NCBI RefSeq assembly: GCF_039539345.1
Contig: NZ_BAABCY010000012.1
Coordinates: 1 to 64,000 of the forward strand
Origin: Snuella lapsa
GTDB taxonomy: Bacteria; Bacteroidota; Bacteroidia; Flavobacteriales; Flavobacteriaceae
Direction: 5' to 3'
Length of the DNA: 64,000 nucleotides
Shown piece by piece: positions 1-7,641 of the stretch; the stretch's first letter is position 1; each line of letters begins with the position of its first letter. Under the pieces are notes generated by a model. That model did no database searches, was not told the origin of the DNA, and was given only the letters and a program-made list of their open reading frames with translations. Position numbers and translations under genes: made by a program.

Positions 1-106
1 AGAAAACTTAGACTTGGGAAAGATAATTATTATCTAAATCAATTCCCTAATTTTTTAAATGAAATTGCCCTGAGCTGCAATGGATATGTTTACATGTTAG
101 CAAAAG

Positions 107-709
107 TTATCTATTAGATATTATATAAGAAAAATTGAAATTAATATACGTGTTCCTTATGTTTAATTTTTTGCCTCCATATGTGTTTTCTGCTTTTAAA
201 ACATCAATAATCGATTGATAAATAGCTAATTCAAGTCTAAAATCGTTAAAAGCATATCCAGTTCCAAAGTTTCCTCCAAAATCAAACGAACTATTCGGTT
301 TCCCTATATCCATTGACTCTGCTTTATATGAAACGAGAAGTCCTAATTGAGGTCCAATAAATAAATAAGGTTTATTAAAAAATTTAAAATTTAATGGAAT
401 AGAAATATAGTCTAACTTGTAATCCACTGAGTCAAGAACTAAATAATCAATATCGCTTTTATCCCTATCACCCATTTGATTGAATAGTAGTTTTGGATAA
501 AAAGATATTTTGTCAGATAAAGGAATTTCGGCAAATATTCCGATGCTTAATCCAAGGGAAGAAGTATTAAGATATTCACCTCCTATGGTATTAAATTTAT
601 TTGAAAACCTAGAAGAATTAATTCCTAGGTTTGCTCCATAGTCGATTTGTGAAAAGCTTACTAATGTGATTAAAATCATCAAAATTGAAAGTGCGTGTCG
701 TTTTTTCAT
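107..709 (-). CDS. Outer-membrane beta-barrel protein (PorT / OMP_b-brl_2-like)
   Basis: A 200-residue protein with a Sec signal peptide (residues 1-20, hydrophobic core LSILMILITLVSF, cleavage near FSQ). The rest is made of alternating amphipathic strands rich in Gly, Tyr and Phe (FIGPQLGLLVSY, FGGNFGTGYAF) and ends in a long aromatic strand, as in the small Bacteroidota outer-membrane barrels of the PF13568 type. It probably sits in the outer membrane; no ligand can be named. The stop codon lies 2 nt from a GTTAGCAAA repeat (96-104) and the start is 5 nt from the inverted copy TTTGCTAAC (714-722), so the gene looks like a self-contained cassette. The ATG at 709 is followed directly by a KKRH signal-peptide start, which supports this start. 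Confidence 0.75.
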   Translation of the reverse strand: MKKRHALSILMILITLVSFSQIDYGANLGINSSRFSNKFNTIGGEYLNTSSLGLSIGIFAEIPLSDKISFYPKLLFNQMGDRDKSDIDYLVLDSVDYKLDYISIPLNFKFFNKPYLFIGPQLGLLVSYKAESMDIGKPNSSFDFGGNFGTGYAFNDFRLELAIYQSIIDVLKAENTYGGKKLNIRNTYINFNFSYIISNR

Positions 710-725
710 AATTTTTGCTAACGGG

Positions 726-801
726 AGACCTCACAAAAAGTCTCATTTTTGAATAAAAGTAAGATAATTAATTCAATTGCTTAGATGTAGGTTAAAATTT
801 A
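726..801. repeat. 78-nt leader repeat, copy 1
   Basis: About 76 nt beginning AGACCTCACAAAAAGTCTC and ending AAAATTTAT. It matches 1635-1713 with roughly 85-90 % identity by eye, including a shared core ATAAAAGTAAGATAATTAAT. Both copies lie immediately 5' of a minus-strand gene (start 709 and start 1618), so it may carry a promoter or be a recombination remnant. Confidence 0.7.
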
Positions 802-924
802 TCGACTGTAGTTTTAACTAAGTATGGTATATTTCGAAAAGGTGCTATTCTCTATACAAGGCAATCCCCAGAGTAGGATAATCGACCAAACCCTGTTCAG
901 TCAACCCTTCGATTGCGCCTGTAT

Positions 925-955
925 CGAGCTTGTCGAGATGTTCAGGACAGGCTCG
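925..955. repeat. Hairpin-forming dispersed-repeat fragment
   Basis: CGAGCTTGTC (925-934) pairs with GACAGGCTCG (946-955) around an 11-nt loop, with one G-U pair. Palindromes of this CGAGCTTGTC/GACAAGCTCG type recur between genes in many Bacteroidota genomes (from memory). The rest of 802-1000 holds no gene that can be supported. Confidence 0.45.
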
Positions 956-1000
956 GTACTCATATTTGGCCGTATCTATCACACGGCTTAGTTATTGTGG

Positions 1001-1618
1001 CTAGTTATTTTTTTCACGCAACACCTTTTTTAGTTCCAATATATCTTCTCTTACTGCTGGTTCTTTTACTATGCCCAATGCTTTATTACAAAAATCCATT
1101 GAGGTTTTATAATCCTTTTTTTTATAATACGAATTGGCTAAATTGTAATAAAAATACCCCCTAATTTCTCTATCATTTTCATATTCCAATCCTTTTAATA
1201 GCACTTCGATTGATTTATCAAATTTTAAAAGCTTGTTATAGGCCGTTCCTAAATTTATATATGTTGCAGAATTAGTACTATCGATTTTAAGCGATTTTTC
1301 GAAGTACTCTATACTTGCGTTTGATTCGTTTAAATTAGCAGAAACATAACCTAAAGCGTTTAGAATAATTATATTGTTCGGTTCAATTTGGTTTGCTTTT
1401 TCATATAGCTTTTTTGCTTTTTGATAGTTTCCTTTTGAATTTTGGTCAGATGCAAGGTCAAAGGTCACAGATGCAATAGAATCTTTCATCCAGCCTCTTT
1501 TAAAATGGTTTCTATAAATAATCTCTGCATCTTTTGATGTTTTGGAAATAACTCTGTCAGAATCATTTTTACAATTCGGAAATGTCAGAATTAATATTGT
1601 CAAGAGTACTTTTCTCAT
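1001..1618 (-). CDS. TPR-repeat lipoprotein
   Basis: Starting at the ATG at 1618 gives a 205-residue protein whose N terminus (MRKVLLTILILTFPNCKND) is a lipoprotein signal with Cys 16; the longer reading adds nine residues before this signal and is less likely. Three or more tetratricopeptide repeats follow from about residue 60 to 190 (AKKLYEKANQIEPNNIIILN, ASIEYFEKSLKIDSTNSATY, and YKTSMDFCNKALG). TPR lipoproteins are scaffolds for protein contacts at the periplasmic face; no partner is visible. It shares the 78-nt upstream repeat with the barrel gene at 107-709, which suggests that the two units share an origin. Confidence 0.75.
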   Translation of the reverse strand: MRKVLLTILILTFPNCKNDSDRVISKTSKDAEIIYRNHFKRGWMKDSIASVTFDLASDQNSKGNYQKAKKLYEKANQIEPNNIIILNALGYVSANLNESNASIEYFEKSLKIDSTNSATYINLGTAYNKLLKFDKSIEVLLKGLEYENDREIRGYFYYNLANSYYKKKDYKTSMDFCNKALGIVKEPAVREDILELKKVLREKNN

Positions 1619-1634
1619 AATGCAACACAACAGA

Positions 1635-1713
1635 AGACCTCGCAAAAAGCCTCTTTTTTAAATAAAAGTAAGATAATTAATTCAATTGCTTAAATATAGC
1701 CTTTAAAATTTAT
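1635..1713. repeat. 78-nt leader repeat, copy 2
   Basis: This is the second copy of the element at 726-801, beginning AGACCTCGCAAAAAGCCTC. It lies 17 nt 5' of the TPR lipoprotein start. The following stretch up to 1960 has no gene that can be supported. Confidence 0.7.
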
Positions 1714-1880
1714 GGCCTACAATCTTAAAGAGCACCTGAAATTCATAGAAAAACACAGTAAAAGTGGGGCGGCAAGCTTGTCCAATGTTCGTTTTGCTCT
1801 TAAAGCTATCCCACAATACGTTTTACGTCTTTTTAAGCCTTATAATTTTAGGGTGCAAGCAATTTACACGGTAAAATAAA

Positions 1881-1897
1881 AGCCCTTAAAAGGGCTT
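1881..1897 (-). terminator. Rho-independent-type terminator
   Basis: AGCCCTTAAAAGGGCTT forms a 7-8 bp stem. Read on the minus strand it is followed by TTATTTT, so it would end transcripts of the lipoprotein gene at 1962-2456. Confidence 0.6.
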
Positions 1898-1961
1898 ATT
1901 TGTGTCTTGTTTTTAGAAAATTAAGGGCTTGCGCAACGGTTACCGGTGTTAGCAAACGTTT

Positions 1962-2456
1962 TTAATTGGGGTTTACTATTCCGTCGTAATGTCCTATTAC
2001 AGTCCTGTCATCCCAAACAAATTTATAATCTAAATTGATTTTAGTTATTTGATTTCCGTCGTTTATAATTGAATGAACTGTGACAACACCAGATTTTATT
2101 CCATTACCCCCATAAATTGAATAAGCCAGACCCCAATTTTCCAATGTAGTATCGTAAAATTCTACAGGATTATGGTCATATATGCCTTTATTTTCAAATG
2201 TATATGTTCCAGGTGTAAGAGGAAGATCTGTTGGTGAAATCAAATCAAATCTTCCAATTTGGCCAATGTCTTGGTTTTCATGGGATGAAAAAATTAAGAC
2301 ATAACGAAAGCAACAGCTAGATGTCGCAAAGTCAGTCCGATAAAATTTCCCATTAACCTTGAATCCGTTATCAGTTATAGTGTCGTCATCATTTGATGAA
2401 CAGCTGAGAAATATAAAAACGATCAGAAAATAAATGGTTTTTTTCAGAATTTTCAT
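1962..2456 (-). CDS. Small lipoprotein of unknown function
   Basis: A 164-residue protein with a lipoprotein signal (MKILKKTIYFLIVFIFLSCS, lipid Cys 19), an acidic DDD linker and a compact domain of about 135 residues. It contains FKVNGKFYRTDFATSSC near residues 33-50 and an LTPGTYTFEN motif near residue 85, the latter typical of small Ig-like beta-sandwich lipoproteins found in flavobacteria. I do not recognise the family. Its 3' end lies beside a GTTAGCAAA repeat and its transcript would be closed by the hairpin at 1881-1897. The gene at 2505 sits just upstream but ends about 50 nt away, behind its own boundary repeat, so co-transcription is uncertain. Confidence 0.65.
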   Translation of the reverse strand: MKILKKTIYFLIVFIFLSCSSNDDDTITDNGFKVNGKFYRTDFATSSCCFRYVLIFSSHENQDIGQIGRFDLISPTDLPLTPGTYTFENKGIYDHNPVEFYDTTLENWGLAYSIYGGNGIKSGVVTVHSIINDGNQITKINLDYKFVWDDRTVIGHYDGIVNPN

Positions 2457-2504
2457 TTTTAGTTTGGTTTAAATATTTGTTAAACAAGGTGTTGGCAAAG
2501 TTTT

Positions 2505-3344
2505 TTATTCATAGTATTCAATATCATATATTACACTATTTCCATTAACATTTGTCGGATAATTTTCACTATCATATATGTAAGAGAATGTTGTTGTTGT
2601 TCCAACGCTTACTTCGTTTATTGATATAATATTGTTTTTTAGAAATGGGAAACCGTAACCTTCAAATCCACCAATGTAAATTCCATCAAATTCCCAAAAG
2701 AATTCAATAAATCTTTCAATATAAATGGATTCTAATTGTCCATAAAATGGATTTATTTTGTCATCGTATTCTATTGTGAATTCTGACAGCAGATTGTCTG
2801 TGTTGTCATATGATTTAGCAGAAACCAAATTTCCATTAGAATCATAACCAAAGTTTGTGTATTGGTTACTTTCGGTAAATTTGATTATTAATCCATTATT
2901 GCCAAGTTCCATTTCTGCTTGGGAATTTGCATTTCCCTCAATTTGTCCTGTCAATGTAATGATACTACCATTGTATGTTATTGTTACATCTTCACTATTT
3001 GCAGAATAACCTGATAGAAGTCCATTTGAATTATATGTATAAGTATATGTGTCACTATATGATGACGAACCTGTTTCTTGGTAACTCCATTCAGTTAATC
3101 TATTTTCTGAATCGTAAGTGAAACCAGAGACATATCCAAAATTGTTGTAGGTTCCATTCAAACTTGAAATCAGGTCTTTACTGTTATAGGTATAATCTAC
3201 TTTTCTGGTTTCAGAGATTTTTTCGGTTTTCACTAATTTATTCGTTGGTAAAGGTTCTGGGTTGTCAGAAGTGTCATTAGACGAACAAGAAAATAGGATT
3301 ACGTCAAGTAAAATTAGGGTCAGAATTAATTTTGTTTTTTTCAT
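2505..3344 (-). CDS. Lipoprotein with YD/RHS-like repeats (DUF4595-like)
   Basis: The ATG at 3344 is preferred (280 residues) because it opens a lipoprotein signal, MKKTKLILTLILLDVILFSC; the longer reading adds 16 residues that fall in the TTTGCTAAC repeat. The mature part has repeated strands of the form YTYNSKDLISSLNGTYNN, FTYDSENRLTEW, YTYNSNGLLSGYSAN and FGYDSNGNLVSAKSYDN, the YD-type beta-strand repeat seen in Bacteroidota lipoproteins with DUF4595/RHS-like sheets. Such proteins are surface or periplasmic; their ligand is usually unknown. No enzyme motif is visible. It is a single gene between boundary repeats at 2491-2499 and 3363-3371. Confidence 0.7.
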   Translation of the reverse strand: MKKTKLILTLILLDVILFSCSSNDTSDNPEPLPTNKLVKTEKISETRKVDYTYNSKDLISSLNGTYNNFGYVSGFTYDSENRLTEWSYQETGSSSYSDTYTYTYNSNGLLSGYSANSEDVTITYNGSIITLTGQIEGNANSQAEMELGNNGLIIKFTESNQYTNFGYDSNGNLVSAKSYDNTDNLLSEFTIEYDDKINPFYGQLESIYIERFIEFFWEFDGIYIGGFEGYGFPFLKNNIISINEVSVGTTTTFSYIYDSENYPTNVNGNSVIYDIEYYE

Positions 3345-3514
3345 AAAGTTTGTTTTCAAATGTTTGCTAACGGCAGTCTGTCTCAAAACTACCAATTAAA
3401 GTTTAAAGATAGATTAAAAAGAAAAGATCAACAAAGAATAATCGTACAATAAGGTTTTGGGCAAAAAAATAGAATATAACGGCACTATCTCCGTCTTTAA
3501 TGCCATAATATGCT

Positions 3515-3715
3515 TTTTTATATGCGGATGCTCGTATCTTCATGATCATTCAAGTCACCCCCAAACTATATATGTGTAATGCATCCTTTGCCCTGATAAC
3601 TAAAAAGTTCAGTTTCTTCATCTTTCTTCAATATTTGAAGCTCCTTACCCATGGTTACGAAAGTCTTTAGTGTATTGACATCAATAGACTGTAAATCATT
3701 TGATTCCTCTTTTTC
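3515..3715 (-). pseudogene. Possible decayed fragment of a GH172/DUF2961-type gene
   Basis: The stretch 3400-3805 has no intact gene. Reading the minus strand from about 3710 gives DLQSIDVNTLKTFVTMGKEL, then GKGCITHI, an in-frame TAG (3566-3568) exactly where the family motif would have Trp, then FGGDLNDHEDTSIRI and a TAA (3518-3520). The order G-x-G-C-I-T-H-I-W-F resembles the early GPGxIxxIW motif of GH172 (DUF2961) enzymes from memory, so this may be a relic of a lost member of the adjacent glycan locus. The match is short and could be chance. A 50-codon open frame overlapping it (3395-3546, starting MIMKIRASAY) has no recognisable features. Confidence 0.28.
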
Positions 3716-3805
3716 TCTTTACAGTTCCAAAACCCCATTAAAAAGATCATAAAACAACTCTATGGATTTTAATAATTTGATGTTTTAAACAGCATCACAT
3801 ATATA

Positions 3806-6427
3806 TTAATTCATTTTTATTTCCAATTCATCCGCTTTACTCAAGGAAACGTTTTCTTTGAATGCTACTATAACCTGACCATCCCTAAACACATATCCAC
3901 TTTTAATCATATTTCCATTAATACTTACATCCAATTTCTTGGGTTTAACATTGGCTGCCAAAGTAAATGTACTAAGTTTAAGTGTTCCAAAATCTAAGGA
4001 CAAGGAAGAAGCATGTGTATCGCCCTGCTTGGTTTGCGTAAACGTTCCCCAACTATTTCCTGTTATGAAAGCCGACTTAAAATTATTGGGTTCTATTTTG
4101 GGAGCAAATCCAATCTGTCCATTTGGTTCGTTTAAAGTAAAACCAGAAGCGGCTATAAATGCACCATAGCTTGACATGGCTCTAGTATAATGATTGCCAT
4201 ATTCGACCTCGTTATACGGGTTTCGCTTTTTGGGCGCATATCTGCCATGTATGGCTTTAATCATTTCCATGCCTTTATCGACCAATCCTTCAGCAATCAT
4301 ATGCGCTGCTGCCTGATAGGTAAAGCCTGTCATACTTTCACTAAAGTATCCTATTACCAGTTTGTCCCAGTCTCCTGATTGACTTCCCGGTGCTTCTTCG
4401 GCCCCTCCTTTTGGAAAAGAGCACATAACAGTCCCTGGTTCCCCAGGAAGTGCATAAAACCTAACATTTTTAATAGCGGCGGTATCCAGATAAGGTCCAA
4501 CATCTTCATAGTAATTATACTTATGGATAGACTTAAGAGCACTTACCGTTTCTTTTTTTGGAATCACCCTGGGTAATCCAACCTGGCTTGCCCATGATTG
4601 CCCAAGCACCTGATCGATATGACAACCAATGTATGAATTAGGAGTTTTACGATTTTCAGGGTCTAAAATATTAATGAAATATTCGCCATTGAATAGTTCA
4701 TCCGTCATGTTCTTTTTTCCCATAGTAGCTATACTCGCACATTTCTTGGCAAATGCTATGTCTTTAATATCTCTGGCCATAGATGCACCTGCCAATAGTG
4801 CGGCATTATACATACTACTGGTCCAGGCAATCTTGCCATACCACATTTTGTCCAGTGTATTGTATTGAATACCCTCTAAAACACCATCTGGTTTTCCCGT
4901 CTTCTCAGCGTCATGATCAATCATGTATTGAATACTTTTTTTAATCTTCGGCCAATAGGTTTTTAGCATATTCATATTGGGAGCTGTTGTATGTTCACGA
5001 TACATACGTAAAACCGTGCCGGCATGTCCATCAACGGCATAACCGCGCCCATCATGACTCCCCATGTTGCTAAGCTCTCCTCTATATTTAATAATACCTT
5101 CTTCAGCAAAAGATAACCCATAGTCTATCTGTGTTCTAAGCTGGCGTGCCAATGACGGAAAAACACGCCCTAAGGCTTGCTCATAATGAAAAACATGGGT
5201 GCAAGTACCATGTCCTAAATAAACCCCTTCCATGGCATAAAACCGTCCTTCATTGTCAACGTCATCGGTCAAATCGTCCAAACGATAACAAGACGTTGTT
5301 GCCAGTGTACTCGTATTTATAAATGTGCGATCTAAAAACCAAGTTGGAAGTGAAGCATCGTACCAGGTCTTGTTCCATTGTTTGGTCGTAGCCAAATATT
5401 TATCGGCATTACCTAAAATAGTCTCAGCAACATGGGTAGACGATGTGAACTTCTTACTATAGTAATGCCTAAGGTTTTTTTTGTTTTTTAAATGATGAAA
5501 CCCACTTTCAGGTCGATGAACATTGGGGAAGTACCAAGACAGTACAAATGTTAATGTTTTGCTACCACCAGGTTGCAATGTCACTTCTTTCCCAACTAGA
5601 CCTGTTATAACCTCACCAACCTCAGCTTCAGCTGATGTACTGTTGGACGGACGCAATTCTTCTGCTAAATTGTAATCAATATTGCGTGGCGCTTTCGGCA
5701 TAAACCAGCTTTGACCTTCACCAACCAAAGTCAATGTCATATTTCCATAATCGGGTAAATCCTTATGTTCTTCGGTCACTTCTGAAGTACATACAAGCTG
5801 TAGTTTATTGTCCGAGGAGATTATGGTGTTTTTATGTTTGCCATCGGCATTATTAGCGGTCTTAAAATTGGACATATTTTGTAGCCAACCTATCAATTCA
5901 GCAGATACAGGTTTGTCGGAATCATTAGTCAGTTTATATTCCAATACTACTGCCGGAAAATCTGAGGATTCATGGTCGGTAGGAATAAATGGGGTATAAG
6001 CTTGCAGTGCTACGCTAACTGGAAAATCGGAATCAACATAAGTGACTTTAGCCAGGGGATACTCTCCCCTAAACGTAATATCTTTGAAACCTCCTTCACG
6101 GAGTAATTTTACACTTGGAGTAATAGTGCTTGGCAACAGTTTTTTCACTCGAACAGCGAACCCTTGTTCAAACTGTTTATCTTGCACCATAGGGTTCAAA
6201 TAAAATTTATCTCCTGGTCCTCCCGGATTAATGCGTTGTATATTAAAAATGTCCCAATACCACAATTGACCATCTCCTCCCATATATACCTGACCAGAGG
6301 TAATGCCTCCAATTGGCATTCCAATATATTTTAATTGATCTTTAGTGTAATATTCTGAATTTTGGCTCAGTATAGGCCCTGAAAAAGTAAGTATGCAAAA
6401 AATACTTAGTAGTACTTTAACCATCAT
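3806..6427 (-). CDS. GH116 glycoside hydrolase (GBA2-like), Sec-exported
   Basis: An 873-residue enzyme of family GH116, the bile-acid beta-glucosidase/GBA2 type, which acts on beta-gluco- or beta-xylosides with retention. A Sec signal occupies residues 1-21 (MMVKVLLSIFCILTFSGPIL; the start could be either ATG at 6427 or 6424). The N-terminal GBA2_N beta-sandwich begins with IGMPIGGITSGQVYMGGDGQ near residue 34. The catalytic (alpha/alpha)6 barrel contains MEGVYLGHGTCTHVFHYEQA, with the presumed nucleophile Glu in MEG, and YNTLDKMWYG, with the presumed acid/base Asp. It is last of the five enzyme genes in this run, 7 nt after the GH5-like gene. Unlike the two other GH116 copies it has no Cys-rich leader and no Tat signal. 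Substrate is not deducible. Confidence 0.9.
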   Translation of the reverse strand: MMVKVLLSIFCILTFSGPILSQNSEYYTKDQLKYIGMPIGGITSGQVYMGGDGQLWYWDIFNIQRINPGGPGDKFYLNPMVQDKQFEQGFAVRVKKLLPSTITPSVKLLREGGFKDITFRGEYPLAKVTYVDSDFPVSVALQAYTPFIPTDHESSDFPAVVLEYKLTNDSDKPVSAELIGWLQNMSNFKTANNADGKHKNTIISSDNKLQLVCTSEVTEEHKDLPDYGNMTLTLVGEGQSWFMPKAPRNIDYNLAEELRPSNSTSAEAEVGEVITGLVGKEVTLQPGGSKTLTFVLSWYFPNVHRPESGFHHLKNKKNLRHYYSKKFTSSTHVAETILGNADKYLATTKQWNKTWYDASLPTWFLDRTFINTSTLATTSCYRLDDLTDDVDNEGRFYAMEGVYLGHGTCTHVFHYEQALGRVFPSLARQLRTQIDYGLSFAEEGIIKYRGELSNMGSHDGRGYAVDGHAGTVLRMYREHTTAPNMNMLKTYWPKIKKSIQYMIDHDAEKTGKPDGVLEGIQYNTLDKMWYGKIAWTSSMYNAALLAGASMARDIKDIAFAKKCASIATMGKKNMTDELFNGEYFINILDPENRKTPNSYIGCHIDQVLGQSWASQVGLPRVIPKKETVSALKSIHKYNYYEDVGPYLDTAAIKNVRFYALPGEPGTVMCSFPKGGAEEAPGSQSGDWDKLVIGYFSESMTGFTYQAAAHMIAEGLVDKGMEMIKAIHGRYAPKKRNPYNEVEYGNHYTRAMSSYGAFIAASGFTLNEPNGQIGFAPKIEPNNFKSAFITGNSWGTFTQTKQGDTHASSLSLDFGTLKLSTFTLAANVKPKKLDVSINGNMIKSGYVFRDGQVIVAFKENVSLSKADELEIKMN

Positions 6428-6433
6428 TTTTGT

Positions 6434-7591
6434 TTATTTACTTAATAACTCTTTTATAAATTGAACTTCTTCCGTTTTATAGGGGCTTCCATCTTCTCTG
6501 TATATGTCATGAAACCAAAGCTCTGGTTCTTGATTATAGGCTTTGTCCCATGAATCCCATGGATAAATAGTTTGTGATTTCCCAGATACAAACCCCCAGT
6601 TATAACTTGCTACATTATACCTCTTAAATACCGGTAATATATCCTGAAATGTTGAACCAACACTCCTAGCCATATACTCGGTACATATTAAAGGACGATT
6701 GGATGACGCTAAACGTTCAACCATGCTTCTTGTGGTTTCGGCGTTGGCATAGCAATGAAAATTAATAATATCAGAATTTTTATAGGCATAGGTATCTATG
6801 GCACTCATTTGATTTAAAGGTTTATTAATTGAAGTCCATACGCCAACACACAATGGTTGGGATGGATTCACTTCCCTAGCCCATGTAAAAACCTTCTTCA
6901 TTAAGTTCAAAGAGTGAACTTCTTTATTTTTAGGTTCTAATTCTCCATAACTATTACTGTTAAGGTTACCTGGTTCGTTATACAAATCCCAGATAATAAC
7001 CCTTTTATCTTCTTTGTAATGTGATATGACACCTTTTACATAGCCCTTTAATCGATTCCATTGTAACGAATCTGTTAACACTTCTTTTCCTGGGCTTTGT
7101 ACCCATCCCGAATTGTGAACTCCTGGATCAGGTGCTTTCTGTAAACCCATTCTTGGATTAGGATCCCAAACATCGTCCAATAAGACAAACATGGTCTTGA
7201 TACCGTGGCCATTAGCTATATCGAGATAAGTATCTATTCGCTCCAGATAAGCATTAGCATCTTGCTTCCATACCAGATCATGGAGAAATACACGCATGGT
7301 ATTGAACCCTAAATCTTTCGCCCATTGGAGTTCTAGATCAATGCGATCTGGGTCGAACGTTTCTTTCTGCCACATTTCAAGTTGATTAATCGCTGAAGCC
7401 GGTGCATAATTGGCGCCTACCAACCAACCTTGCGTTGCATACCATTTATTCGCCCTATCTTCCGACCAACGTTGCAGGAGAGTTACCTCACTGGCTTCAT
7501 CCTTTACTACACCTTCTTTTTTGGAATTCTTGGAATTACAAGAAACGAGTGTAATAAAAACTACTAGAATTATTAAAGTGTTTATTTTCAT
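6434..7591 (-). CDS. GH5-like (clan GH-A) glycosidase lipoprotein
   Basis: A 385-residue TIM-barrel glycosidase with a lipoprotein signal ending at Cys 19 (LVVFITLVSCNSKN). The beta-4 end carries WDLYNEPGN, whose Asn-Glu pair is the clan GH-A acid/base motif (about residue 206), and the beta-7 end carries ICTEYMAR with the likely nucleophile Glu (about residue 307). Other barrel motifs are GFNTMRVFLHDLVW and FHCYAN. Related Bacteroidota proteins are commonly labelled cellulase-family or 1,4-beta-xylanase without biochemical proof. It is translated with the adjacent GH116 (6-nt gap), so it likely cleaves the same glycan at the cell surface, producing oligosaccharides for the GH116 enzymes. Confidence 0.82.
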   Translation of the reverse strand: MKINTLIILVVFITLVSCNSKNSKKEGVVKDEASEVTLLQRWSEDRANKWYATQGWLVGANYAPASAINQLEMWQKETFDPDRIDLELQWAKDLGFNTMRVFLHDLVWKQDANAYLERIDTYLDIANGHGIKTMFVLLDDVWDPNPRMGLQKAPDPGVHNSGWVQSPGKEVLTDSLQWNRLKGYVKGVISHYKEDKRVIIWDLYNEPGNLNSNSYGELEPKNKEVHSLNLMKKVFTWAREVNPSQPLCVGVWTSINKPLNQMSAIDTYAYKNSDIINFHCYANAETTRSMVERLASSNRPLICTEYMARSVGSTFQDILPVFKRYNVASYNWGFVSGKSQTIYPWDSWDKAYNQEPELWFHDIYREDGSPYKTEEVQFIKELLSK

Positions 7592-7641
7592 AATTAAATT
7601 GTTTTGTAATATCTGTATTAGCTAACAGAAATCTTTGTTTA

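Larger units (their letters stand above)
96..3371. repeat. GTTAGCAAA / TTTGCTAAC boundary repeats around single genes
   Basis: Copies are at 96-104 (GTTAGCAAA), 714-722 (TTTGCTAAC), 1948-1956 (GTTAGCAAA), 2491-2499 (GTTGGCAAA) and 3363-3371 (TTTGCTAAC). The GTTAGCAAA form lies 2-6 nt beyond the stop of the genes at 107, 1962 and 2505. The inverted form lies just 5' of the genes ending at 709 and 3344. Each such gene is thus bracketed by an imperfect inverted pair. The gene at 1001-1618 has no clear pair, and the 5' copy of the gene ending at 2456 is degenerate (TTTGTTAAAC near 2476). Confidence 0.6.

Noticed and set aside
913..1164. 83-codon plus-strand frame with a hydrophobic stretch
   Set aside because: It begins in a palindromic dispersed repeat and overlaps the TPR lipoprotein antisense; no signal or family pattern.
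96..3371. Integron cassette array
   Set aside because: The boundary repeat GTTAGCAAA does not fit the attC core GTTRRRY/RYYYAAC, and no integrase gene is in the window.
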